From Nocardioides sp. AX2bis (GTDB lineage Bacteria > Actinomycetota > Actinomycetes > Propionibacteriales > Nocardioidaceae), in the NCBI RefSeq assembly GCF_902506435.1, contig NZ_LR733215.1, forward strand, positions 2,053,528 through 2,117,527: 64,000 bases of DNA, given 5' to 3'. Positions 7,005 to 16,196 of the stretch are shown here, in pieces. Position 1 is the first letter of the stretch; every line of letters begins with the position of its first letter. The translations under genes and the position numbers were made by a program. Below the pieces are notes generated by a model. It had not been told where the DNA came from. It did no database searches and saw only the letters and a program-made list of their open reading frames with translations.

Positions 7005-9776
7005 TCAGGCGTCGGCGGTGTAGTAGTCGGGGTCGGCGCCCGGCGAGGACTCGTCGGTGACCCCCGAACCGGCCTGGGCCTGCGGGGACCAGTTCTCCAG
7101 CTCGCTCATCACCGCGGCGTGCTTGTCGACGCACAGCACCAGCAGGTCGCCGGCGTTCGCGCGCGACATGGCGTGGCGCACCGCCTCGATCTCGTCGAGG
7201 ACGACCTCGACCTGCTTGCACCGGGCGCCGTCCTCCATCGCCGAGCGCACGCCGTCGGTGACGAGGTCGGCGACGTAGCCGCGCTCCTTGCCGCGCAGCT
7301 GGTTGTCCTCGCGGACGACCACGACGTCGAAGTGGCGGGCGGCGATCACGCCGAGCTCGCGCATGTCCTCGTCGCGCCGGTCGCCGGCGGTGGCGATGAC
7401 GCCGATCCGCGACGGCCGGGCCAGGGCGTGCGAGGACTCCATGGAGTCGCCGGTGCGGTCCACGAAGTCGCCGAGCATCTTCATGCCCGGCGCGTTGTGG
7501 CAGTAGTCCACGACGACGTTGACCCCGTTGACCTCGACCTCGTTGAGGCGGCCGGGGGAGAGGTAGTAGTTGGTGGAGAACGTCCGCAGGCCCTGGCGGA
7601 TGTCGTGCAGCGGGGCGCCGGTGGCGAAGGCGGCGGCCGCGGCGGCCAGCGCGTTCTGCACGTTCATCCGGGCCCGGCCCGCGAAGGTCGACGGCAGCAG
7701 GTGGGTCCAGGCCAGCTGCATCTCGCGCGGGCCGTGCTTGACCACGATCATCTCGCCGCGCTCCGACGGGTTCAGCACCAGCGCCTTGCCGCCGCGGCGG
7801 CAGTGGGCGTCGATCATGTCGCGGGTCTCGGAGCCGGGCTCGTCCATGGAGATCCACACGACCTGGCCGGAGCAGCGTCGCCGCATCGCCCGCACCAGCG
7901 GGTCGTCGGCGTTGAGGACGGCGTGGCCGTCGCGGGGGACCGCCTCGACGAGCACGGCCTTGACGTCGGCCAGCTGCTCGACGGTGTCGATGCCGCGCAG
8001 GCCGAGGTGGTCGGGGGCGACGTTGAGCACCACCGCGACGTCGTTGCGCTCGTAGCCGAGGCCCTCGCGCAGGATGCCGCCGCGGGCGACCTCGAAGACC
8101 GCCAGGTCGACGCGGGGGTTCTGCAGCACCATCCGGGCCGAACGGGGCCCCGAGGCGTCGGCGCGGATCAGCAGCCGCTCGTCGATGACGACGCCGTCGG
8201 TGGACGTCATGCCGACCTTGTGGCCCATGCCCTTGAAGATGTGGCTGATCATCCGGGACGTCGTGGTCTTGCCGTTGGTGCCGGTGACGGCCACGATCGG
8301 GATCCGCGAGGGCGTACCCGGCGGGAAGAGCATGTCCACGACCGGCTTGGCGATGAACTGCGGGTCGCCGATGGTCGGGTGGGTGTGCATCCGGAAGCCC
8401 GGGGCCGCGTTGACCTCGCAGATCGCGCCGCCGGTCTCGCGGACCGGCTCGGTGATGTCGGGGCAGATGAAGTCGATGCCGGCGATGTCGAGGCCGATCA
8501 TCCGGGCCGCCTCCTCGGCGATCTCGGCGTTCTCGGGGTGCGCCTCGAGGGTGCGGTCGATCGAGATGCCGCCGGTCGACATGTTGCCGGTCAGCGCCAG
8601 CTTCACGACCTGGCCCTCGGGCGGGACCGCGGTCATCTCGAAGCCCTGGTCGGCGACCAGCGCCTCGGCGGCGGCGTCGACCTTGATCCGGGTCAGCACC
8701 TTCTCGTGGCCCACGCCCCGGCGCGGGTCGGCGTTGGCCGTGTCGACCAGCTGCTCGACGGTGCTGATGCCGTCACCGGTGACCGAGGCCGGCACCCGCT
8801 CGGCGATCGCAGCCACGCGGCCGTCGATGATCAGGCAGCGGTAGTCCTTGCCGGTCACGAACGACTCGACGACGACCACGCCGCGCTTCGACTCGCCCTT
8901 GGCGGTCTCGAAGGCCTCACGGACCTCGGCCTCGTCCTCCAGGTTCAGGCAGACCCCACGGCCGTGGTTGCCGTCGAGCGGCTTCACGACGACGGGGAAG
9001 CCGATCCGGACCGCGACCCGGGCGGCCTGGTCGGCCGTGCGCACCGACTCCTGCTTGGGCACCGGCAGCCCGGCTGCGCCGAGCAGGCGGGTGGTGAGGT
9101 CCTTGTCCGAGGCGATGTCCACGGCGATCGCGGAGGTCTCCGAGGTCATCGTGGCCCGGATCCGCTTGGCGTGGACGCCCTGGCCCAGCTGGACCAGGGA
9201 GTACTGGTTGAGCCGGATCCACGGGATGTCGCGGCTCATCGCCTCGTCGAGGATGGCCTGGGTGGAGGGGCCGAAGGCGGTGCGCTGGGCACGGCGGATG
9301 AAGGACTCCAGCTCGGCCTCCCAGTCGAACTCCGGGTCGGCCTCGACCAGGTGGTTGACCAGGCGCACGGCCAGACGGCCCGCGGCCAGGCCGACCTGCT
9401 CGTCGTCGTAGCCGTAGATGACGTTGTAGACGCCGGTGGTGCCCTTGACGGCACGGGTCTTGCCGCGGCGTACGTCGTGCCCCACGACCTGCTGCAGCGC
9501 CAGGGCGCAGTGCTCGGCCACGTGGCCCAGCCAGGTGCCCTCGTGCAGCCGCTCCACGAACCCGCCGCGGCGACCGCGGGAGCAGGAGTGCTCGCGCAGG
9601 CCCGGCAGCATCGTCATCAGGTGGTCGGTGAACCCGGGCAGGGTGCTGGTCGGGAACTCCTCGAGGGATCCCAGGTCGACCACCAGGTGGATCGCCCGGT
9701 CGTAGGACCAGACGTTGGCGCCGCGGTAGACGCGGGTCTCGGTGATCGCGAGGTCGGGGCTGGGGCGTCCGCTCAT
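7005..9776 (-). CDS. cphA: cyanophycin synthetase CphA
   Basis: CphA makes cyanophycin (multi-L-arginyl-poly-L-aspartate) from aspartate and arginine using ATP. The 923-residue product has all three expected parts: an N-domain with RGANVWSYDRAIHL, an ATP-grasp domain (about residues 210-480; FPVVVKPLDGNHGRGV and ICEVNAAPGFRMH) that extends the aspartate backbone, and a Mur-like domain with P-loop VAVTGTNGKTTTSRM near residue 500, NVAPDHLGLRGIDT and VVVDYCHNAPGMKML that adds arginine. Its ATG overlaps the stop of cphB by four bases, giving coupled translation. Cyanophycin is a nitrogen and carbon reserve stored as granules in the cytoplasm. Confidence 0.96.
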   Translation of the reverse strand: MSGRPSPDLAITETRVYRGANVWSYDRAIHLVVDLGSLEEFPTSTLPGFTDHLMTMLPGLREHSCSRGRRGGFVERLHEGTWLGHVAEHCALALQQVVGHDVRRGKTRAVKGTTGVYNVIYGYDDEQVGLAAGRLAVRLVNHLVEADPEFDWEAELESFIRRAQRTAFGPSTQAILDEAMSRDIPWIRLNQYSLVQLGQGVHAKRIRATMTSETSAIAVDIASDKDLTTRLLGAAGLPVPKQESVRTADQAARVAVRIGFPVVVKPLDGNHGRGVCLNLEDEAEVREAFETAKGESKRGVVVVESFVTGKDYRCLIIDGRVAAIAERVPASVTGDGISTVEQLVDTANADPRRGVGHEKVLTRIKVDAAAEALVADQGFEMTAVPPEGQVVKLALTGNMSTGGISIDRTLEAHPENAEIAEEAARMIGLDIAGIDFICPDITEPVRETGGAICEVNAAPGFRMHTHPTIGDPQFIAKPVVDMLFPPGTPSRIPIVAVTGTNGKTTTSRMISHIFKGMGHKVGMTSTDGVVIDERLLIRADASGPRSARMVLQNPRVDLAVFEVARGGILREGLGYERNDVAVVLNVAPDHLGLRGIDTVEQLADVKAVLVEAVPRDGHAVLNADDPLVRAMRRRCSGQVVWISMDEPGSETRDMIDAHCRRGGKALVLNPSERGEMIVVKHGPREMQLAWTHLLPSTFAGRARMNVQNALAAAAAAFATGAPLHDIRQGLRTFSTNYYLSPGRLNEVEVNGVNVVVDYCHNAPGMKMLGDFVDRTGDSMESSHALARPSRIGVIATAGDRRDEDMRELGVIAARHFDVVVVREDNQLRGKERGYVADLVTDGVRSAMEDGARCKQVEVVLDEIEAVRHAMSRANAGDLLVLCVDKHAAVMSELENWSPQAQAGSGVTDESSPGADPDYYTADA

Positions 9777-10801
9777 GCGGGGTCTCCTCCGGTCATCGGT
9801 GCTGCTGCGGGAGCTGCGGGAGCCAGGTCGTGGGCGTCGCGGGGGGCCGGGCGCACCTGCGAGCGGGCGCGGCGGCGGCGCAGCGCGCCGGGGGAGGCGT
9901 CGCCGGCGGCGATGTCGCGGGCCAGGGCGCGCAGGTCGCTGCCGGCGGCGGCGAGCTCGTCGGCCTCGCCGGGGTCGACCACGACCTCCGGCGGCACCAG
10001 GCTGCGCGTGGTCAGGTCGAACAGGCTGCCCTCGGGCAGCACGTGCAGCACCACGCCGCTGGCCAGCAGCGGGGCCGAGCGGCGGGCCTCGTAGGCGTTC
10101 GTGGTCAGCCGGGCCGGGTCGAAGATGGTGACCGCACCGCGCCCGAGCACGCTCAGCACCTCGTGGTCCTCGCCGTCGACCTCGACGTGCTCGACGACGG
10201 CCGCGGTGTCCTCGTCCACGCCGATCCCGAGGAGCTGGGGGGACTGGGCCACGATCATCAGCAGCCGGCCGTACCGGTTGCGCTGGTCGAAGTGCTGGTC
10301 GACGACGGTGGAGTCGATCAGCCCGAGGCCCGCGGCGACCTGCGTCATCCGCTGCTTGGGCGTGGTGCCGCCGACGCCGAAGGCGACCATGTGGCTGGAC
10401 TGGATGCTCGCACCGGCCGAGGTGCCGGCGACGACCGCGCCGCGCTGGTGCGCGGCCCGGACGGCCTCGCCGACCGGGGTGCCGCAGACGATGCTGGACA
10501 GCTTCAGCTGGTTGCCGCCGGTCATGAAGACGCCGGTGCAGGAGTCGAGGCGCGCGACCAGCTCCGGGTCGTGGCTGTCCTCCCGGCTCTCGGGACGCAC
10601 GGCGACGACCTCACCGGCGCCGGCGGAGCGGAACAGGGCGTCGTAGACCTCGACGATCTCGGGACCCAGGGAGGAGGCGGTGGGGATCACCGCGATCCGG
10701 GCGTCCGGACCGCCGGCGAGATCGACGAAGCGCTGGAGGATGGTGCGTCGGCGCAGCTTGTCCTCGGCACCTCCGACGACGAGAAGGGGACCTCGGGGCA
10801 T
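9773..10801 (-). CDS. cphB: cyanophycinase CphB
   Basis: Cyanophycinase is a peptidase S51 enzyme that splits cyanophycin into beta-Asp-Arg dipeptides. The 342-residue product has the nucleophile motif GTSAGAS, the MTGGNQLKL segment, VVDQHFDQRNRYGRL and LGIGVDEDTA, all diagnostic of the family. It is the first gene of the cphB-cphA operon, so synthesis and breakdown enzymes are made together. The last 60 residues (arginine- and alanine-rich) extend beyond the usual catalytic domain and are probably flexible. No isoaspartyl dipeptidase gene for the next step is present in the window. Confidence 0.95.
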   Translation of the reverse strand: MPRGPLLVVGGAEDKLRRRTILQRFVDLAGGPDARIAVIPTASSLGPEIVEVYDALFRSAGAGEVVAVRPESREDSHDPELVARLDSCTGVFMTGGNQLKLSSIVCGTPVGEAVRAAHQRGAVVAGTSAGASIQSSHMVAFGVGGTTPKQRMTQVAAGLGLIDSTVVDQHFDQRNRYGRLLMIVAQSPQLLGIGVDEDTAAVVEHVEVDGEDHEVLSVLGRGAVTIFDPARLTTNAYEARRSAPLLASGVVLHVLPEGSLFDLTTRSLVPPEVVVDPGEADELAAAGSDLRALARDIAAGDASPGALRRRRARSQVRPAPRDAHDLAPAAPAAAPMTGGDPA

Positions 10802-10882
10802 GGGCGCAACGCTAGGGCATGGCGTCGGGGCGGCCGGGCCCGGTCGTTTGGGTCACGGGCGGGCGGCTGGGAGGCTGGTGGG

Positions 10883-11422
10883 GTGAACGCACGTGCCCGC
10901 CGTCTCGTCGTCCTGCGCCACGCGCAGGCCGAGCCCTCCGCCGCCACCGACGCGGAGCGACCGCTGTCGGCGCGTGGTCGCACCGACGCCGCCGCCGCGG
11001 GCACCTGGCTCGCCGGTCTGGGCATCCACGTCGGGCCGCCCACGGGGTCGGCCCTGGTCTCCGCGGCGCTGCGCACGCGGCAGACGTACGACGCGTTGGC
11101 CGGTGGCGCCGGCTGGGAGGGCGGGGCCGAGGCCGCGCGGCACGACGAGGGCCTCTACTCCGCCGGGCCGGAGGCCGCCCTGGACCTCGTCCGGGAGACG
11201 GCCGACGAGGTCTCGACCCTGCTCGTGGTCGGGCACAACCCGACCATGGCCTACCTCGCGCACCTGCTCGACGACGGCGAGGGCGACCCCGGAGCGGGCT
11301 CGGAGATGGTGGCCCGGGGCTACCCGACCTGCGCGGCGGCGGTCTTCGCCGTCGACGTGCCCTGGGCGGACCTGGCCCCGGGCCGGGCCCGGCTCGAGGC
11401 CTTCCACGTCGCGCGTGGGTGA
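10883..11422 (+). CDS. SixA-like histidine phosphatase
   Basis: The 179-residue product begins RRLVVLRHAQAE, the RHG-type signature of the histidine phosphatase superfamily, and has the second catalytic His in LLVVGHNPTMAYLAHLL, a form typical of SixA phosphohistidine phosphatases. Its substrate is unknown. The GTG at 10883 gives the expected length. It overlaps the following MBL-fold gene by eight bases, which suggests co-transcription. Confidence 0.85.
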   Translation: MNARARRLVVLRHAQAEPSAATDAERPLSARGRTDAAAAGTWLAGLGIHVGPPTGSALVSAALRTRQTYDALAGGAGWEGGAEAARHDEGLYSAGPEAALDLVRETADEVSTLLVVGHNPTMAYLAHLLDDGEGDPGAGSEMVARGYPTCAAAVFAVDVPWADLAPGRARLEAFHVARG

Positions 11423-12239
11423 CGGCACCCTCGCCGTCACCTGGTGGGGGCACGCGACGACCACGGTCGAGCTCGGCGGTGCCCGCGTGCTCGTCGACCC
11501 CGTGCTGACCCGCTCGCTGCTGCACCTGCGGCGCTCCGGCCCGCTGCCGACCTCCCGGGCGCTCGACGCCGACGTCGTGCTGGTCTCGCACCTGCACCAC
11601 GACCACCTGCACCACCGCTCGCTGCGGCGGCTCGACCCGGCGGTGCCGGTCGTGGCGCCGCGCGGGGTGCTCGGGGGTGCGGGCAGGTGGACCCGGCGCC
11701 TCCTCGGCGGGCGCGAGCTCGTCGAGGTCGCGCCCGGGGAGCTGGTGGAGGTGGCGGGCGTCCGGATCGAGGTGCACGCCGCCGACCACCCCGGCACGCG
11801 GGACCCGCTGCGCGGTCGTCGTACGCGGGCCCGCCCGGCGCCCCCGGCGATCGGCTTCCGGCTCTCCGCCGGCGCGGCGAGCGCCTGGTACCCCGGCGAC
11901 ACCGGTCCCGGGGTCGACCTGACCGCGGTGGCCCCGGTCGACCTCGCCCTCGTCCCGATCGGTGGCTGGGGGCCCACCCTGGGCGCGGCGCACCTCGACC
12001 CCGAGCAGGCCGCGACGGCCGTCGGCACCGTGGGGGCCGGGGCCGCCCTGGGCGTGCACCACGGCACCTTCTGGCCGGTCGGGCTGCGGGCGGTGATGCC
12101 GGCCCGGCACCGCGCGCTCTTCGTGGAGCCGGGTCCGCGGTTCGCCGCGGCGCTGGGGCGCCGGACGCCGGGCGTGCGGGTGCTGACGCCGGAGCCCGGG
12201 GAGCGGGTCGTCCTCAGCGGGTCGGTTGGTCGTGCGTAG
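11415..12239 (+). CDS. MBL-fold metallo-hydrolase (UlaG-like)
   Basis: The 274-residue product has a metallo-beta-lactamase fold: TWWGHATTTVELGGARVLVDP at the N-terminus, the metal-binding motif SHLHHDHLH (HxHxDH), a later His in AADHPGT, and the Asp ligand region WYPGDTGPG. This variant resembles the UlaG/RomA group that hydrolyses lactones or phosphodiesters. It starts at GTG inside the end of the SixA-like gene. Substrate is unknown. Confidence 0.82.
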   Translation: MGDGTLAVTWWGHATTTVELGGARVLVDPVLTRSLLHLRRSGPLPTSRALDADVVLVSHLHHDHLHHRSLRRLDPAVPVVAPRGVLGGAGRWTRRLLGGRELVEVAPGELVEVAGVRIEVHAADHPGTRDPLRGRRTRARPAPPAIGFRLSAGAASAWYPGDTGPGVDLTAVAPVDLALVPIGGWGPTLGAAHLDPEQAATAVGTVGAGAALGVHHGTFWPVGLRAVMPARHRALFVEPGPRFAAALGRRTPGVRVLTPEPGERVVLSGSVGRA

Positions 12240-12374
12240 GGACCGGGTCCTGGGGGTCGGGCCGCGCACGGTGCAGGCCGCTGACCAGGGGCGACGTCGT
12301 GCGTCGTCGACCGCGCCGACGTTCGCTACGCGGGACGACCGCGCACGCGAGCCCGGACCGGCGCCCGCGGCGGG
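12240..12374. other. intergenic region between converging genes
   Basis: These 135 bases separate the MBL-fold gene from the convergent serB gene. I see no convincing ORF, RNA gene or strong hairpin in them. Confidence 0.4.
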
Positions 12375-13586
12375 TCAGACCGGGGGAGCGGGCGTGACCA
12401 CGCCCGCGGCCGCGTCGGCGGCCTCGATCTCCTCCCGGGAGATGCCGAGCAGGTAGAGGATGGTGTCGAGGTAGGGCACGTTCACCGAGGCGTCCGCCGC
12501 CTCACGCACCCGGGGCTTGGCGTTGTAGGCGATGCCGAGGCCGGCGGCGGCCAGCATGTCGAGGTCGTTGGCGCCGTCGCCGATCGCGATCGTCGAGGCG
12601 ACGTCGATGCCGACCGCCTCGGCGAACTCCTCCAGCGCGCGGGCCTTGCCCGCCCGGTCGACCACGTCGCCGAGGATCCGGCCGGTCAACCGCCCGTCGA
12701 CCACCTCGAGCTCGTTGGCGCGCGCGAAGTGCACGCCGAGGTCGGCGGCCAGCCGGTCGGTGACCTGGGTGAAGCCGCCGGAGACGATCGCGAACCGGTA
12801 GCCCAGCCGCTTCAGGGTCCGCACCATCGTGCGGGCGCCGGGAGCCAGCACGATCCCGTCGTAGACCTCGTCGAGCGCACTCTCCGGCACGCCCTCCAGC
12901 AGCGCCACGCGCTGGCGCAGGGACTCCTCGAAGTCGAGCTCCCCGGCCATCGCCCGCTCGGTGACCTCACGGACCTCGTCCTCGCAGCCGGCGTGCGCGG
13001 CGATCATCTCGATCACCTCGCCCTGGATCAGGGTCGAGTCGACGTCCATCACGATCAGCCGCATGCCGTGCCGCAGCAGGTTCGTGGGCTGGACCGCGAC
13101 GTCGACGCCCTGCGCGGCGGCCTCCGCGGCCAGCGCGCCGCGCAGCTCGACGGGGTCCGCGCCGGAGACGTGCAGGTCGATGGCGGTCACGGGGTAGCGG
13201 GCCATCCGCTCGATCCGGTCGATGTTCGCCCCGGTCGCGGCGACGCGCCCGGTGATGGCCGAGAGAGCGACGGCGGTCAACGGGTCGCCGATCACGGTGA
13301 CGTGGCTGCGGCCCTCCGGTCGGGAGCGGTTGTCACCGGTGCCGCGGCTCAGCTCGACGTGCATCCCGAGCTCGGCGGCGGTGGACTCGACCTCCGCGAC
13401 GAGGCGGGTCGTGTCGGGCGGCACCGAGACCAGGACCCCGAGGACGAGCCGCTGGCGCAGCACGATCTGCTCCACGTCGATCACCTCGACCCCGGCGTGG
13501 GCCAGGGTGCCGAGCAGGGTGGAGGTCACGCCCGGCCGGTCGGTGCCGGTCAGGGTGATGAGCAGGGTCGCGGAGGTGGCCGTCAT
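12375..13586 (-). CDS. serB: phosphoserine phosphatase SerB with N-terminal ACT domains
   Basis: SerB removes phosphate from O-phosphoserine, the last step of serine synthesis. The 403-residue product has two N-terminal ACT regions (TLLITLTGTDRPGVTSTLLG, then HVTVIGDPLTAVALSAITG) followed by the HAD phosphatase domain: DVDSTLIQGE with the nucleophile Asp, IVSGGFTQVTDRL, and IGDGANDLDML. The ACT domains suggest serine or another amino acid as allosteric ligand, as in mycobacterial SerB2. I chose the ATG at 13586, where similarity starts. It is divergent from the next gene. Confidence 0.94.
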   Translation of the reverse strand: MTATSATLLITLTGTDRPGVTSTLLGTLAHAGVEVIDVEQIVLRQRLVLGVLVSVPPDTTRLVAEVESTAAELGMHVELSRGTGDNRSRPEGRSHVTVIGDPLTAVALSAITGRVAATGANIDRIERMARYPVTAIDLHVSGADPVELRGALAAEAAAQGVDVAVQPTNLLRHGMRLIVMDVDSTLIQGEVIEMIAAHAGCEDEVREVTERAMAGELDFEESLRQRVALLEGVPESALDEVYDGIVLAPGARTMVRTLKRLGYRFAIVSGGFTQVTDRLAADLGVHFARANELEVVDGRLTGRILGDVVDRAGKARALEEFAEAVGIDVASTIAIGDGANDLDMLAAAGLGIAYNAKPRVREAADASVNVPYLDTILYLLGISREEIEAADAAAGVVTPAPPV

Positions 13587-13643
13587 CGCAGGCCAGGCTA
13601 GTCGCGCCCCTGCGGTGTCGGTGGTGTGGTCCAGGCTGGTGCG

Positions 13644-14024
13644 ATGACCAGGACGACGGAGCGCTCGACCGCCCGGCTGCTGACCCTGCTGGCCGAGTCG
13701 GTCGACGCCGAGGACTGGCCCGCGCTGCGGGCGTTGCTGGCCGACCACGCGGTGGTCCGCTACGAGCACACCGGGGAGCAGATGGACGCGACGGCGTACG
13801 TCGCGCTCAACCGCGACTACCCGGGTCGGTGGCGGTTCGAGGCCCGGGAGGTCGTCGACGGCGGGTCACGGGCGGTGCTGCGGGCCCGGGTCTCGGACGG
13901 CACCGAGACGCACGCGGTGGTGGTGCTGGCCTCCTCGGAGGCCGGGCTCCTCGTGGACCTGGTGGAGGTCTGGGCCGAGGTCGGTGCCCCGCCGGAGTCA
14001 GGCCGGCGGCCAGACCTCGGGTGA
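13644..14024 (+). CDS. SnoaL/NTF2-like protein
   Basis: The 126-residue product looks like a single NTF2-like cone domain: a helical start (RLLTLLAESVDAEDWPAL), then YEHTGEQMDATAYVAL and an alternating strand pattern ending LVDLVEVWAEV. Members are small ligand-binding proteins or isomerases, and no specific role can be given. Its last 27 bases overlap the convergent gene downstream. Confidence 0.65.
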   Translation: MTRTTERSTARLLTLLAESVDAEDWPALRALLADHAVVRYEHTGEQMDATAYVALNRDYPGRWRFEAREVVDGGSRAVLRARVSDGTETHAVVVLASSEAGLLVDLVEVWAEVGAPPESGRRPDLG

Positions 14025-14744
14025 GCCCGCCGCGACCAGCGCCCGCCGCCCGGCCCGCTCGAGTGGTCGCAGGGCCTCCTCGCGCGCGACGATCTCGGCG
14101 GCCGACACCGCCCCGCCGTGGTCCTCCAGCGCCACCTCGACGATCTCGACGGCCTGGACGCCACGGGCGGCCAGCTCCACGCAGCGCGCCGGGACGCCGT
14201 CCGGCCCGGTGAGGCTGGGGCCGTGGCGCAGGTTCATCAGCCGGTCGGCCACCTCGGGCCGCCAGCGCGCCACGTCGAGCGCCGCCAGGGCCGTCGCGGT
14301 CCCGATCAGCGCGGCGCGCAGCGCACGGTCCGCCTCCCCGACGTCGGGCAGCTGGCGCCGCCCGGCCGGGTGGACCACCCAGGTGGTCGCGGCGCCGGTG
14401 GCACCGGGCACGAGCCCGATCCCCGCGCCGGCGACGACCACGGCCTCACCGGCCTCGATCGCCGCGGCGTTGAAGCGTGCCGGCCCGCCCAGCCCGAGGG
14501 GGTCGCCCTCGCGCGGCAGCGCCACGCCGAGGCTGGTGGCACCGGCGGCCCGCAGCCGCGCCAGGCCGCCCAGCAGGGTCTCGGTCGGTCCGTCCTCGTC
14601 GAGGCCGGCCACGGCGTGGGTGGCCTCCTCGCCGATCACCGCGTCGAGCAGCAGGTCCGGCACGACGGTCCCGCGCAGCCAGGCCGTGCCCCACCAGGCC
14701 AGGCGCAGGGAGACGGGGGCGGCGAGCACGGAGGGGTCGGTCAC
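13998..14744 (-). CDS. uncharacterised actinobacterial protein
   Basis: The 248-residue product starts at GTG (VTDPSVLAAPVSLRLAWW). A TTG three codons upstream is possible. It contains WLRGTVVPDLLLDAVIGEE, a Gly/Ala-rich middle (GEAVVVAGAGIGLVPGATG) and no cysteine-based or nucleotide-binding motif that I recognise. It may be a conserved hypothetical found next to ABC ATPase genes, but I cannot name a family. It is divergent from the ABC ATPase gene, with about 70 bases between them. Confidence 0.6.
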   Translation of the reverse strand: MTDPSVLAAPVSLRLAWWGTAWLRGTVVPDLLLDAVIGEEATHAVAGLDEDGPTETLLGGLARLRAAGATSLGVALPREGDPLGLGGPARFNAAAIEAGEAVVVAGAGIGLVPGATGAATTWVVHPAGRRQLPDVGEADRALRAALIGTATALAALDVARWRPEVADRLMNLRHGPSLTGPDGVPARCVELAARGVQAVEIVEVALEDHGGAVSAAEIVAREEALRPLERAGRRALVAAGSPEVWPPA

Positions 14745-14812
14745 GGCGCCCAAGGCTACGCCCGCCGCGCGGGCGGTGCCGGCGGACCTCCGGGGCTCGA
14801 TAGGGTTGCCGC

Positions 14813-15607
<795 letters not shown>

Positions 15608-15653
15608 GCACAAGGTCCCGGACGGGACTTCGCAACCCGGATAGGGTCGAGTC

Positions 15654-16115
15654 ATGGACTGGCTCTCGCAGAACGCCTGGACGGTGTGGCTCGGCCTCAC
15701 CGTCGCGCTGGGCGCCGCCGAGATGCTCAGCCTCGACTTCGTCCTGATCATGCTCGCCGTCGGCGCCGGGGGCGGGCTGGTGGTGGCGCTCGCCGACGGC
15801 CCGGTGGTCCTGCAGGTCGTGCTCGCCGCGATCACCGCCGTCGGCATGCTGGCGCTGGTCCGCCCGCCGGTGCTGCGCCGCCTCAAGAGCGGGCCCGAGC
15901 TCACCCTGGGCCACAGCAAGCTCCTCGGCAGCCGGGGCATCGTCACGGTGGCCGCCACCGCGCTGGCGCCCGGTCGGGTGCGGCTGGGCGGCGAGGAGTG
16001 GTCGGCCGCGCCGTACGACGAGCACCTGACCATCGCCGCCGGTGAGACCGTCGAGGTGTTCGAGATCCGCGGCGCGACCGCGTACGTCCACCCGGTCCCG
16101 ACGCTCGAGACCTGA
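15654..16115 (+). CDS. NfeD family membrane protein
   Basis: The 153-residue product has two or three N-terminal membrane helices (WTVWLGLTVALGAAEML and LIMLAVGAGGGLVVALA) and a C-terminal OB-fold-like domain (GSRGIVTVAATALAPGRV, then AGETVEVFEIRGATAYV). This is the short NfeD type. Such proteins are encoded with SPFH proteins and act together in membrane microdomains. The SPFH gene follows after 81 bases, in agreement. Confidence 0.9.
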   Translation: MDWLSQNAWTVWLGLTVALGAAEMLSLDFVLIMLAVGAGGGLVVALADGPVVLQVVLAAITAVGMLALVRPPVLRRLKSGPELTLGHSKLLGSRGIVTVAATALAPGRVRLGGEEWSAAPYDEHLTIAAGETVEVFEIRGATAYVHPVPTLET

Positions 16116-16196
16116 CCCGCCTGACCACCTGCCTGGCCCGGACCCCGCGAGGCTGTTCGACCACCCGCCACGGCGGGACAACCTGAGGAGAACCGC

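Noticed and set aside
6774..10094. 1106-codon open frame on the plus strand
   Set aside because: It covers the antisense of cphA and parts of its neighbours; it has no domain and shows compositional shadow features.
12226..12456. Short plus-strand open frame between the MBL gene and serB
   Set aside because: It overlaps the end of serB in antisense, has no ribosome site or motif, and is low-complexity.
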